DNA of 64,000 nucleotides from assembly GCF_027172205.1 (NCBI RefSeq), contig NC_070604.1, forward strand, positions 78,458,023-78,522,022, read 5' to 3'. This document shows positions 51,701 to 61,900 of this stretch, in pieces. The position numbers and the translations under genes were made by a program. This stretch comes from Podarcis raffonei (taxonomy: Eukaryota; Chordata; Lepidosauria; Squamata; Lacertidae). How positions within the stretch are numbered: the first letter of the stretch is position 1; each line of letters opens with the position of its first letter. Below the pieces are notes generated by a model. That model saw only the letters and a list, made by a program, of their open reading frames with translations, searched no databases and was not told where the DNA came from.

Positions 51701-54700
51701 TGACTTTTAACAAAGCAATTTTAAATATGACTGGTATTTGGCAGCCTGGATCAGGGTAGCCAATATGGCAATGTAGCTCCAGATGTTACTGACTCCAATG
51801 CCTATCATCCCTGACCACTGGCTGTGCTTACACGAGTTGCAGTCCACACATCTGGCCAATACGTTGGTGATTCCCGGTCTGGATAGGGTACTAAATCTGT
51901 ACAGTGGTATCTCTGGTTGCGGATGGGATCCATTCCGGAGCTCCGGTTGGATCCTGAGGTTTCCGCAACCGGAGGGACCACTTCTGTGCATGCAGGCGGC
52001 ATGGTAGACCACTTCTGCGCATGTGGTGAAACCAAGAAAAATACTTCTGGGTTTGCCACATATGTATCCTGAAGGATACATAACCGGAGGTGAATATAAG
52101 TAGAGGTTCCACTGTACAGTGGTAACTCAGGTTACATAAGCTTCAGGTTACATACGCTTCAGGTTACAGACTCCGCTAACCCAGAAATAGTGCTTCAGCT
52201 TAAGAACTTTGCTTCAGGATGAGAACAGAAATTGTGCTCCGCCAACGCGGCGGCAGCGGGAGGCCCCATTAGCTAAAGTGGTGCTTCAGGTTAAGAACAG
52301 TTTCAGGTTAAGAACGGACCTCTGGAACGAATTAAGTACTTAACCCGAGGTGCCACTGTATTAGATTTATATGACATGACAGTTCAGATGTGCTATCTTG
52401 TAAATAATGGCTGTATCCGGATGATGATATCTAGGCTTATTAAGCTGAAATATAAACAAATCTCACTGCCTTGCACATAGCCACTTCACATGCATATAAA
52501 CCAGGAAGCCCTCAGTTAACTATTGTTCCCCATTATATCCCATTTCAAAAATTAACATTATTTGAACTGTAATATCTTTTACTCCCCCATTCCCCCACAT
52601 TTGTAAAAATTTCAACAACCTTGTGCTAGCAGTTCCTCGCCCAACTGTATCTCTTCAAGGAAGAACTTTTGAACAGCTTCAGCATCTTTTAGATCAGGCA
52701 ACTGTAACAATGACATTTATGCAATCAGCCGTTTATGTCACAACATCCCGTTCCTCACATATGCTTTTAAATACAGTACTTAAGAGCATTCTAGTAGGGG
52801 TTTTTTAAAGTTAGGTTTTTAAACATTGGCAAGATGCCTGAACTCCTGAGATCACCTCCACATCAGCATTTGTTACAGAACTGAGCCACACTCTGTGAAA
52901 CTTCTTTCCATGGAAATAATTAATTTAGACATATATCCATGGAAGGGGGACTATGGAAGTGCTGTCCCCAGCCCCTCAACACTCCCCCCCTCAAAAAAGC
53001 AGTCTTCTGAGGGTCAGTAATTCTCCTGAATTGCCTATGATTTGGGGAGCAAGGGCGACTGGCAGAAAACACGAGATACACTTTTGGTGAGTGGTGCAGG
53101 AAATTATCTGGATTCAAGTTGACTAACATAGATCAAAAAAGCTGTTAGTAGAGACAGCAACCATTTTACGTGTCCAATTATTGCACAATCACGCACATGC
53201 TTGTCGCTGCCAACCCAGAAGTGGCCCCAAAATGGGGTGGAATGGGGCAGGCTTATGTGTGCTTTGTTGATGCGTGTGCGGGTCAGGAACAGAACCCTTG
53301 TGCAAAATGGTCACTGCCTGTACGATCATTTCAAGCCAAAATCCAATTTGAAATGAATTCTGTAGGCCATGTATAATGTACCACAACTAAAACTGAACTC
53401 AAGACAACAAGGTATCAATACCTTTGAAAGTCCTGCTCTTTCTTTGGCGAGTTTCTGCTTCTTCCGTCCTATAAATTAAACACATCACACATTTTCAGTG
53501 TCTATATTTTGGTAATCTACTGAAAAAAGGATATATTGATCTTTGAATCACAATACTATTTGCACTCCAAACTGACGTGGGGGGGAAGAACAATACTTGG
53601 ACATTTCGAATCTACAAAGGCCTGTATATAGAGAATTATTTATAAGAACTTACGCAAAATTACATCTTATACTGCCTGGAAACACACTTCCTAGGATAAA
53701 ACTATTTCCCTGAGCTCACTGCAGGCTCTATACAGCAGGAGGACCACTGCTACCAGGAGTGGAGGTAACATTTTAATAACTGTGAGAAGCCCTACCACCT
53801 AGTGGCATAATTAAATACAATGTTGCCTTGAAGCACACTTCTGGGGTGGGGGAGCTAGTCTGCCTCAATTTGTCACATGCCCTATAAGAATAGTGACAGA
53901 ATGGCAGGAATACTGAACAGCTACAGAGAAACAGTTAACATATCACATGTCCCAACATCACTTGACTGCCCCATCACCCAGAGACAAGTTAACTGCTTCC
54001 TATTGCATTATCATGTTCTACTGCAAACCGTACTGGAAGAAAATGTTATCAAGAAGTGAAGACAAAGCACAAAATATTTACATTGTTTGTATAAATCCCT
54101 GAAAAAATTCAGCACAGAAAAGCTACCAGCTCAATTCTGAGAACATGTTTCACAATTTGGCACTTAAAACAGTTTCTGTGAGCGTGTGTTTTAAGGAAGA
54201 ATGATCACGTTAAAGAATGTGAGTTTTTTATTGAAGAGGTGAAATAATGCAGAAGTACGAGAGAACGTTCTGCATTTTGGATAACTCTACATTTTTCTCT
54301 TGCATCCATCCTTATCCTGGAAGTTATAACCGCAACAGTACCAGGAGGGTTTGAGAATGCATAACAGTATAGTAAGTACCTAAGAAGTCAGGTTAACTTT
54401 ACAAAATTTGTTCTCCCACTCCCTGTGAGTCTACTTCCTCCATCTGGGCTCGTTGGAGGATCATCGCTTTTCAGGGGGTACTTGTGTAATAGGGGACTTT
54501 GAACTCTCTAGGATTCTAAATCACATGGGAAGTCTACATGAGTAGAAAAGGCTGCATATGTTCACTTTGCAACACCTGAAAGGTGACAAACCCAATCACA
54601 GTGTGAGAGGGATGAACATGGGACAAAATAACCTAGGTGGTCTTTAGTCATTTTTCCACGCAGGAGGAAAAATCTCAACAGCTTGATTAAGATATTTAAG

Positions 54701-55431
54701 TTTTTGGAAACCTGTGCAAAACAAAGTATCAAAAATGCAACAAGCTTCCGCACTCCCAGGGACCCTTCTCAAAACACGTGGCAGGAAACACGATATACAT
54801 CACCATGCATTTCCACCGCAGAATGCCAATCCCAAATTCCAGGAGGATTCATGCAGCAGTGAGCATGTGTTTGCTGCACACACACACACACACACACACA
54901 AGGTTTCTGCGTGCATCCAGTAAAAGACACACACTAGGTGGGTCCTAACACCGTGTGAAGCGATCCTCATCCAAACACTTGCAGCTTGTGGCCTTTGAAA
55001 TGAAGGCGAGCCTGGCGATGCAAGGGAGCAAGGGGAAGAAGGTCGCCCACGCCAGAGGCATGCCCAGTTGGGAGGCCTGGTTTTGCTTTGTCCTCGGGGC
55101 CACCGCAAAATCCCCGCGCCCGCTCATGGCGAAGGAACCGCAGCCTCGGAAGCAGCGGGGCTTCTCCGGAGGCCCACCCTCCCAGGCCCGGCCGCCAATG
55201 GAGCGGGGGGCGGGGAGGGGGGCAGGTCGGAGGGGCGACCCAGGGCCGGCTCCGCGCGGGGTGGGGAAGCGGCTGCACGAGGCGGCGGGCGGCCGAGAGC
55301 GACTCACGTTCCCGCAGCCGGTTCTTGAAGTTGGGGTCGCTCCTCCTCTTGCGGTCGAAGTAGATGCAGTAGCCGATGAAGAGAGCCCCGCAGAGGCCCG
55401 CGGCGATGGCGCTGCTCTTTCCCCCCATCAT
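48726..55431 (-). CDS. TOMM20: TOMM20, mitochondrial import receptor subunit TOM20 (complete, five coding exons)
   Basis: TOM20 is the outer-membrane receptor that recognises presequences and passes precursors to the TOM channel. Five minus-strand exons join in frame with GT-AG introns: 55308-55431, 53422-53468, 52620-52701, 51106-51248 and 48726-48770. They total 441 nt, or 146 residues plus stop. The N-terminus has a single membrane anchor (AIAAGLCGALFIGYCIYF), followed by a basic stretch (DRKRRSDPNFKNRLRERR) facing the cytosol. Next come the KKQKLAKERAGLSK linker, the TPR-like receptor domain (LPDLKDAEAVQKFF to TKLPTISQ, including the Gln-rich QPQQLLQVLQQ) and an acidic tail ending AEDDVE. 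Two adjacent ATGs occur. The second (55428) gives 145 residues, the human length, and has A at -3 and G at +4; the first is used for the outer bound. The tail reads SAQCLAEDDVE where human has SAQSL. No disabling change is visible and the introns are intact, so this is the functional gene and not a processed copy. Confidence 0.98.
48771..51105 (-). other. TOMM20 intron 4
   Basis: The longest intron of the gene. It holds a 5S-rRNA-derived SINE near 50,290-50,415 and a weak palindromic MITE at about 49,755-49,860. The rest is unique sequence; I see no gene or structured RNA I can defend. Confidence 0.75.
50290..50415 (+). mobile_element. 5S-rRNA-derived SINE
   Basis: CTTGCTGAAGCTAAGCAGGT and GGATAGGAGACTGCCTGGGA align with the internal promoter (A box to C box) of vertebrate 5S rRNA. 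A tail with GAAGAAAGGCAGGATAGAAA and AAATAAATT follows. It sits in TOMM20 intron 4, opposite to the gene. Confidence 0.8.
51106..51248 (-). CDS. TOMM20: TOMM20 coding exon 4
   Basis: A 143-nt exon encoding EYEKGVDHLTNAIAVCGQPQ, QLLQVLQQTLPPPVFQ and MLLTKLPTISQ, the core of the presequence-binding TPR fold. The acceptor is ACAG and the donor is GTATGG. Confidence 0.97.
51902..52114. mobile_element. Tigger-like MITE, copy 1
   Basis: Ends CAGTGGTATCTCTGGTTGCG and AGGTTCCACTG; TA on the left at 51900-51901 and on the right at 52115-52116. 213 bp, with palindromic GC-rich interior. No transposase. Confidence 0.85.
52117..52358. mobile_element. Tigger-like MITE, copy 2
   Basis: Ends CAGTGGTAACTCAGGTTACA and TAACCCGAGGTGCCACTG; TA at 52115-52116 (shared with copy 1) and 52359-52360. 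242 bp, with internal short repeats of CTTCAGGTTA. Confidence 0.9.
52620..52701 (-). CDS. TOMM20: TOMM20 coding exon 3
   Basis: An 82-nt exon encoding LPDLKDAEAVQKFF and then LEEIQLGEELLAQ, the first helix of the receptor domain, plus the first base of a Gly codon. The acceptor is ACAG and the donor is GTTGTT, a weaker donor than the others. Confidence 0.97.
53422..53468 (-). CDS. TOMM20: TOMM20 coding exon 2
   Basis: A 47-nt exon that completes an Arg codon and encodes RKKQKLAKERAGLSK. It has an AG acceptor and a GTATTG donor. It is too short to stand out as an open frame and was found by matching the known protein. Confidence 0.97.
53793..53805. promoter_or_regulatory. CTCF-like motif in TOMM20 intron 1
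   Basis: TACCACCTAGTGG matches 12 of 13 positions of YGCCMYCTRSTGG. Confidence 0.35.
54877..54900. repeat. (CA)n microsatellite
   Basis: Twelve CA units, close to the edge of the TOMM20 CpG island. Confidence 0.95.
55308..55431 (-). CDS. TOMM20: TOMM20 coding exon 1
   Basis: Encodes the start (MMGGKSSAIAAG), the whole membrane anchor and the basic segment to KNRLRE plus one base of the next codon. The donor is GTGAGT immediately after. It lies inside the CpG-rich promoter region. Reading through the donor gives a spurious C-terminal extension. Confidence 0.97.
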
Positions 55432-55648
55432 CCTGCCTGCCGAGCCCGCCTCGTACTTCACAGCCACCTTGGAGCCAGCAGAAGAGGAAGACCCCGCCCA
55501 CCGCAGCTCCTCTCGCTCACACACACACGCTCACTTCGGCGGGCGGATTGCGTCATCAGCCAGCGACCGCCAGCCGAGCGCATGGGCAGGAAATCGAGCC
55601 GTTTCCCAGCGGCACTGCGCGCGCGCGCATCGCTTTCCGCCGGAGCGT

Positions 55649-55660
55649 GGCGCATGCGTG
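55649..55660. promoter_or_regulatory. Candidate NRF1 binding site
   Basis: The 12-mer GGCGCATGCGTG fits the palindromic NRF1 consensus YGCGCAYGCGC closely. It lies about 220 bases upstream of the TOMM20 start codon, inside the CpG island. NRF1 control of nuclear genes for mitochondrial import, including TOMM20 in mammals, is established; use in this animal is inferred. Confidence 0.6.
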
Positions 55661-56301
55661 GTGGGTTCGCGCGGGACTCTTCCTCCCTCCCGCCCCCTAA
55701 AACTATGTGGAAGGAGACACGTCTGTTTTAGCGTCCCCGGGAGTCCGTTTACTCTAAGCGTGTCCCAGGCTAACCTCTGCGTAAGGGTGTCGCGGGCTCG
55801 TCGCAGAGGCTCTTACGTTGCAGGCATAAAACTGCTAGGATACAGCACTAGCAAATCTTGTGGGATCAGCACTGCTGCAGTTTCCATGTAGTATGTTTGA
55901 TGGTTGGTACAGAGAATTCCCCAGTAGTTTCCTGTGCTAGATTAGAAGTCTAGCAGGTCGTCTTCAAAGAAACAGATGGCCTAATCAAAGTTTACTTACA
56001 TTAGACAAATACCTCTTAAATTTTGTTAATCAACACTCATTTTCCCTATAACCTGTCACTGAACTGACCAAAATCACAAATAAATTGTTTGCATGATGTC
56101 TCAGCCAGCTTTGGTGGCAACCTGGCAGTCAGTTTGGGTTCATAAACCAAGTCTATCAAAGAAGTCTGTTCAGTTACACAACCCACAAAAATCCATGATT
56201 AGCATGGCCAGATTTCTCCTGACTGGATGCTACATGGACCTTTTTGGGATACCTGCTGCAAAGATAATGATATAAATAAAAAAAACCTGCTCCTTTTCCC
56301 T

Positions 56302-56668
56302 TGCAGGGTACCCAAGAGCCCATATAAAGTCCTTTTGTAGGTTCTCTATAGGTAGGAGAAAATAACACAGCGCAACCAGAGAATATTGAGAAGCAAAGCA
56401 GCTAGTAAGCCTGATCTTTATTAACTGTTGCAACAGGATGCTCCCCGACACACAGGAGAGAGGAGGACCCCGAGCCATACGCGCAAGCCCTTATATAGAC
56501 ATTTTAAATTTGCCACCCTGGAGTCCAAGACCACTCCCAGATACATCAGAAATCTGAGTACGTTGTTTATCTCCTGTCTGGCAAGTTACCTGATTTCATT
56601 ATCTGGGTTTTGGCCACTCTTTTGTTATTAAAACTACTTAATTCCTGAATCTAGGTCACAGGCTCACA
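56302..56668 (-). mobile_element. Solo LTR of an endogenous retrovirus, 367 bp
   Basis: On the minus strand it begins TGTGAGCCTGTGACC and ends GGGTACCCTGCA, with a TATATAAGG box and an AATAAA signal in between. The 4-bp target duplication CCCT lies at 56298-56301 and 56669-56672. No internal retroviral region is attached. It is a different family from the LTRs at 39 and 57 kb. Confidence 0.7.
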
Positions 56669-57060
56669 CCCTGTTCTTATCTTGAATGTGCCCTTAAGAC
56701 AGGATTTGTGAGGAAAGAGACAATGGGGAGGTTTCCCACTTTGACCTTGCAGAGAAATATGAGGTTAATTTGTTCAGGACCTTTTTTGTGCGGGTTTCAG
56801 ACGTGGTTTATATATATAGTTATGAACATTTATATATATATATATGACCTTAAAATTCTTATAACAACAACAATACAACAGGTACAGTTGCAAGTTTGAA
56901 ATACAGGAATGAAGTAATATGCATTCTCTTTAAAAGTATTTTCATCAATTGGTTCAAATACGGGAAATCTTTTTTTAAAAAAATCTCCAGAAGCAGGAAC
57001 ATTTAAACTTGGACACGGAGATGCAATTTGATAATGTGGTGATTTTCAGCTTAAAAGTAT

Positions 57061-58293
57061 TGTTATGAGTTTTGGGGGGGGTGGAAGTAGGCCAGATGCA
57101 GAGACCCTTATAATTCTTGGATCCAGCAAGGGCTAAAATCTAAGGAAGGATTCAAATTCCTGGAATAGCCAGGCTAGCTTCCTGGTTTGATAATGGCCCT
57201 CTAAATAAGTGGCTCGGCACCAGAGGAAAAATAGGTGGGTCCTCTTCCTCCTGCAGGGGTGGGAGGCATCAAATGTTGCCAAAGGCCTTGAGGACAGCGG
57301 ATTACCTTGAGCTAGAAGCTGGAAGACTCTCTTGGGGTGTTAATGCTGTGAACCCCTCCATTGTAGGCTCGTGGTATATAGCCACTTCCAGGCCTGCCCC
57401 AGGAGGTGGGGTTGCGGGCATCACGCCCTCCCCACATGAGCGGGGGCTGGTTTCAGCCCCCGCGAGAACAGGGGAATCCCAACCGTCCACGCCTCCCAGC
57501 CAGCCAATCGGCGGGCGGGGGGCGTGGCTTGCCCTATTTAGGGCCGGAGCGGAGGGGGCTCGCCCTCTCTTCTCCGGCTAGCCCCCACGTTTTCCCCACC
57601 CTCCCTCCCTTTAGTTGGGCTTTAGGTAGGTCTGACTTTGCTATGGACTTCGGTCTGTCGCCGCAAGGGGCATGGTAGGAATTTTTCCCAATTGGCAATT
57701 TACAGCCTTTTGGTTTTTCGCCTACCTCGTAGCAACTCGTCACAACTCTTCGGCATTGGCGGTAGGCATTGGTAAGAAGGGGTTAAGAGGATGTGTGGGG
57801 GGGAGGAACGCCATCACCTCACCCCAGTGAACGAAGGGTGGTCCATTAAAGGACTCCGGGGGGCGTGGCCCTGTCCGAAGCCTATGGAGGTGTGGGCCAA
57901 AGGCACGCCCCAGAGCGGTGACCCGGGGGAGCTCCTAGTCGACGTGCCTCGGCGGGAGACTCCCCCGATTAGTGTTAACCCTTCCCCGTGTCTCCAGCAA
58001 ATGGGCTGGAGCCGGATAGTCGATAGGACCAATGCCTAAGCCAATGCCTCTCATTCCTGAATTCAATAAAGTTGTGGCCTAATTTGCCCAATTAACCTTA
58101 ATTATGGTGTCTCGTGTGTTTATTTATCTTGGTGGGGGGCGGGAACTCGCCACGCAAATGTGTAAACAGACCATATATCATAAATACACCTTAGTCTCCA
58201 CTGTAAATCTTTCCAATGGAAACACGAAACCTAGGTAAGCACCTGGAACCCCTGAAATCTTACACTGCTCGGAGATTGGGGTGGTGTGCAACA
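57061..58293 (+). mobile_element. Solo LTR with nested GC-rich insert, between TOMM20 and RBM34
   Basis: Starts TGTTATGAGTTTTGG and ends GGTGTGCAACA, flanked by the 4-bp duplication GTAT (57057-57060, 58294-58297). The outer parts align with the 502-bp LTR at 38.9 kb (shared ATTCTTGGATCCAGCAAGG-like and GGGGTGTTAATGCTGTGA phrases). The middle, roughly 57,380-58,155, is absent from that copy and is a separate insertion. A fossil; no internal viral genes here. Confidence 0.75.
57380..58155 (+). mobile_element. GC-rich insert inside the LTR, probably a second LTR
   Basis: About 775 bp, CpG-rich, with a TATA-like CCCTATTTAGGG near 57,533 and an AATAAA near 58,065. Both flanks carry GCCAC, a possible 5-bp target duplication. 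TG..CA ends are not clear, so the class is tentative. Open frames here are compositional. Confidence 0.45.
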
Positions 58294-58612
58294 GTATACT
58301 GCTGAAGGTTTGGAAACAAACTTAATGTAACAGTAGAAAGGACAATCACTGGTAAAAACAGGTTTGTAAATGATCAAATGCTTGTGGTTAGCAAATCTTC
58401 TTTAAGTAAACTTTACTGGAGTAGACTGTCTCTTTCCCTTTTAGACCCCAAATCACTACATAGTGAGTGGAGACGGGCTAGTAGAATTGTTATGTGTTGA
58501 ACTTTCTTAGTGTGACTTCTCTTGTTAATATTATGAATTAATCCAGCTTAATTTCTAAACTCAAACTCTGGAGACAGAATATGCAGAACTCCCAAATGAC
58601 TATGAAATAAAA

Positions 58613-58618
58613 TTTATT
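58613..58618 (-). terminator. RBM34: RBM34 polyadenylation signal
   Basis: AATAAA on the minus strand about 36 bases past the stop codon. If used, the 3' untranslated region is only some 55-60 nt. A second minus-strand signal is not obvious before the LTR that begins at 58293. Confidence 0.75.
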
Positions 58619-58653
58619 TAAAAATACAATTCAAAACTTGCAGCATAACTATT

Positions 58654-58938
58654 TCAAATGGATTTTCTCGGTTTCTTCTTCATTATGTGTTTTGACTTGG
58701 TTTTTTTGCTCTTTGTCATTGGGGTTGCTTTTTCACCAGCAAAAGAGTTACTCGATAATCCTTTTGCATTTTTCAGTGAAGAAGACTTTGAATACTTCAG
58801 TCCAACAGGGCTCTTTACATTCTTGACTAAACTCTTCTGTGGAGCTTTTTCTTTTTGAACACAGTGTTGCACTCGTAGCTTTCTTCCTTTCAGTTCAGAG
58901 TTGTTTAGCTTCAGTGCAAGGTGTACAGAATCTGTAGT
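58654..58938 (-). CDS. RBM34: RBM34 terminal exon
   Basis: A 285-nt exon (phase 0) starting TTDSVHLALKLNNSELKGRK, then a lysine- and serine-rich tail ending KKKPRKSI and TGA. The acceptor TCAAAG lacks the usual pyrimidine before AG but is the only one that fits. Confidence 0.93.
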   Translation of the reverse strand, partial: TTDSVHLALKLNNSELKGRKLRVQHCVQKEKAPQKSLVKNVKSPVGLKYSKSSSLKNAKGLSSNSFAGEKATPMTKSKKTKSKHIMKKKPRKSI

Positions 58939-61900
58939 CTTTGAGGAAAATAAAGGGCAACATGTAAAATTAGGCGTTCATCTTACATCTTAGTAACTAA
59001 TATTTATTTTCCTTTCAGAAAAATTCACAAAAATAAAAAACCACTTTACAACATAATCAATAAACAATAAAACAAAAATATTTAAAGCAGCTAAATTAAA
59101 AGGGGGGATTGGTTTTTTTAAAAAAAAATCATGTCAGCACATCCACTTTAAAACTAGGCAAATACAGGTCTACCCTAAATGCACAGTAAACAGAAGCAAC
59201 ATAGCCACTGGAAACTATCCAACTGCCTACAATTTTCTTCTTTCGGATTAAACTATTATTTGGAGCATGAAATGGATGCAAATTTTCCTGCTTACAAACA
59301 CATCAACTGTGAGCAAGTCTGTGCTGCAAACAAGGTTTCCTACTTCAACTTTCTTCCTTTAATCCTCCCCCCCCCCCCATGAACATGTCACTGAAAAATT
59401 AAATATAGATGGCCCGGCACATCAGCTTGGGAGTGCACTGAAAAATTCTGACTCTGGGAAGGTGTTAGAAGTAAGACAGATTAAAGACGCCATCTGCTAG
59501 CAGCAGAATTTGAACGTTGTTGTCTCCGTCTGCAATCTTAACCCCACTTACTTGGAAGTAAGACCATTGAATTCAGTAGGACTTGCTCTGAATAAGACAT
59601 GATGAGGACTGAGCTTTTGGTTCTTATGAGAACAATTCTATTTGCTTGACTACAAATTTAGTTATAGATATTTCAGAGCGGAGAGGAGATACTTGGCAAA
59701 AGTCCGGAATCATGCTGTGTGAGACTGCTTGTTTTGAACTTTTCAATTCTGTAGAAGTTACTGCATGATAACTGGTGCCTTCCCTACGCCAGGGATTGGG
59801 AACCTGTGGGGCTTTGGACTCCAACTTTCAAAATCTCCAGTCAGCACAGTCAGTTGTCACAGATGACAGCTCCCCAACGCTGCACCATTCAGTTGTAGAG
59901 GTGTCTAGGTGCATCATTGTAACTGCCATACCAGTTTTAATGTTACATTGTTGCTAACAGCTGAGCATATGAAACCAGCTACCCTTCAATCACAGCAAGT
60001 GTTAAGTGTTAATACAATGTTAAGTTTCTGTCATCACAGATACTGAATAGCTATTGACGTACCTCAAACAGAACGTAACCAAAACCTTTGCCAATGCCTG
60101 TGCTCCGATCTCTCACAATTCGTACACTGATTACATTTCCACATTCAGAGAAATGGTCTCTTACTGTCTCATCATCAATTTCTGTAAGCAAACATTTTTT
60201 TAAAAAAGTATGCTGGTGTTAAAACATAAGTTTTAGGTATGTGCCAAAAATTCAAAATATTTTCATTTAAAATTTAAATGTAGGACTTTTTACTACCAGC
60301 AACAACTACTTTAATGTGACCTGTTACAGTATATATATTTCTGTTAAGCTGTAACAATAAATCATGTGCATCATCTTACTGTTTGTGGCAAAACAAATTA
60401 TTATTGGTATATCTAAAAGCAGCTTTTAAAAATGAGTATACATTTATATTAAAAGCTTTCTAGATGCAGTCTAAATCTTTTATAGTCTGCAAAAGCTACA
60501 AAAAGAATGTATTTCATAAGGATCTCTGAAACTGTCATTTTTCTGCAAGAGAATTCTACATAGATTTGAAAAGAAGAGTGTAAAATTTCACCTAACACTT
60601 ACCATAAGGGAGATTTCCCACAAAAATAGATCTCTTGTTATCATGCTGTAAAACAAGTGAACAAGAAGAATTGAATCAACAGTCTAAGGAAGCAGGTGGG
60701 GCGGGGAGTTTCTTCCTACAGCAATTGAATTACTTACACATGCAGATTTTGAAGCAAGGTCAACTCTTATGTGGAATCCACTGGTAAATTCTGTTCCATT
60801 ACTATTAAAGCCACAACACGAAAAAATAATCAGAAAAAAGCAGCTACCTTCCTAGTTTGCACAGTGTGTTACTTCAGAAAAGGTATTTACAGTTTAGGAT
60901 ATGTCTTTTGTTAAGATTTATTTAATTAAATGCATGTCATAATACTTTATAAAATCCAGCATCAAGTAATCTTTTTTAAAAATACCATTTTAAGGCGTTA
61001 TTGGCTGCACATTCCTCCTTGAAAACGACATAAGCATTAATGTACTTCATATTAGGATGCACCATTCGCCTAAAGGAAAAAAAATGAAGTTTACTATACA
61101 TTTAATTACAATTTACATATGTACGTTTGCAAGCTGAATGGATGGCTTTAGAACAGGGGTGGGGAAACTGTGGCCCTCCAGTTGTTGTTGAACTACAACT
61201 CCCATCCTCCTTTGAATTTGAGTCCAACAACATTTGGAGAGCCAAAGGTTCTCTACCCCTGCTTTAGAATATATTGCACAATCCTCAGCATGTTTGCTAA
61301 GACACAAATTCCACTGAATTCAATGGCACTTAGCAAACATTTTAAGGAACTGCCTAGTTGTATACGTTCTTCATCCGGAATACACAGGATCAGTCTCTCC
61401 TGATATTTCTTCATCAGTACAAAATTGTAAGACAATTTTGCTGGAATGAGAGAGGGCCCCTTCCTGCCCCATTAGGAAGCATCTTAAGGAGTCTTCATTT
61501 GGCTAAAAAATGCACTAGTTTGGCACAATAGATGTTGAAATCAATCAGCAATAGTAAGGAATTGGGTAGAAAAATAGTTTCTACTTTTTCCAAGTAGGAA
61601 GTTGGATGTGGCTTTATTATGCCACACAAGTACAACTCACTGCTCTACCATTTATACCAATCAACACAATGAATGGCAGAATAACATCAGTTCCCAATTT
61701 GTTCCAGAACAGTAGAAAGAAACCCTGGTCTTTAGCAAACCTACTGAATGTATTTATTTTGAAAATAACAACAATTAACAAAAATTAACTGCTAAAAAGA
61801 AAAAAAAAATATTAAGTGAAAATGTGTAGTTTCCCCACTCTAAAAATTAAACACATTTTATATATATATAAAAAAAATTATAACTTACTTTATGGCTGCC

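Larger units (their letters stand above)
51249..52619 (-). other. TOMM20 intron 3
   Basis: Contains two abutting Tigger-like MITEs (51902-52358) and, just beside them at about 51750-51860, a degraded copy of the palindromic ACTACAACTCCCAT-type MITE. The rest is unremarkable AT-rich sequence. Confidence 0.8.
53469..55307 (-). other. TOMM20 intron 1
   Basis: Bounded by GTGAGT and TATAG. It holds a (CA)n array at 54877-54900 and a CTCF-like motif at 53793-53805, and is otherwise unique sequence with no coding signal. Human TOMM20 hosts the H/ACA snoRNA SNORA14B in an intron; I could not recognise a copy here or in the other introns. Confidence 0.85.
54950..55730 (-). promoter_or_regulatory. TOMM20: TOMM20 CpG-island promoter
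   Basis: A stretch rich in G+C and CpG covers coding exon 1 and about 300 bases upstream, unlike the AT-rich flanks. No TATA box stands out, as expected for a housekeeping CpG-island promoter. Transcription should start between about 55,440 and 55,600 (inference). GC-box-like runs and an alternating GC tract (about 55,615-55,628) occur here. Long open frames on both strands in this region are by-products of high GC. Confidence 0.85.

Noticed and set aside
54955-55891. Open frames of 258 and 171 codons on the plus strand across the TOMM20 promoter
   Set aside because: They are antisense to TOMM20 exon 1 in a CpG island where stop codons are rare, and have no domain.
57273-58039. Open frames of about 60-100 codons on both strands between the genes
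   Set aside because: Compositional frames in a GC-rich LTR-related insert, with no recognisable protein.
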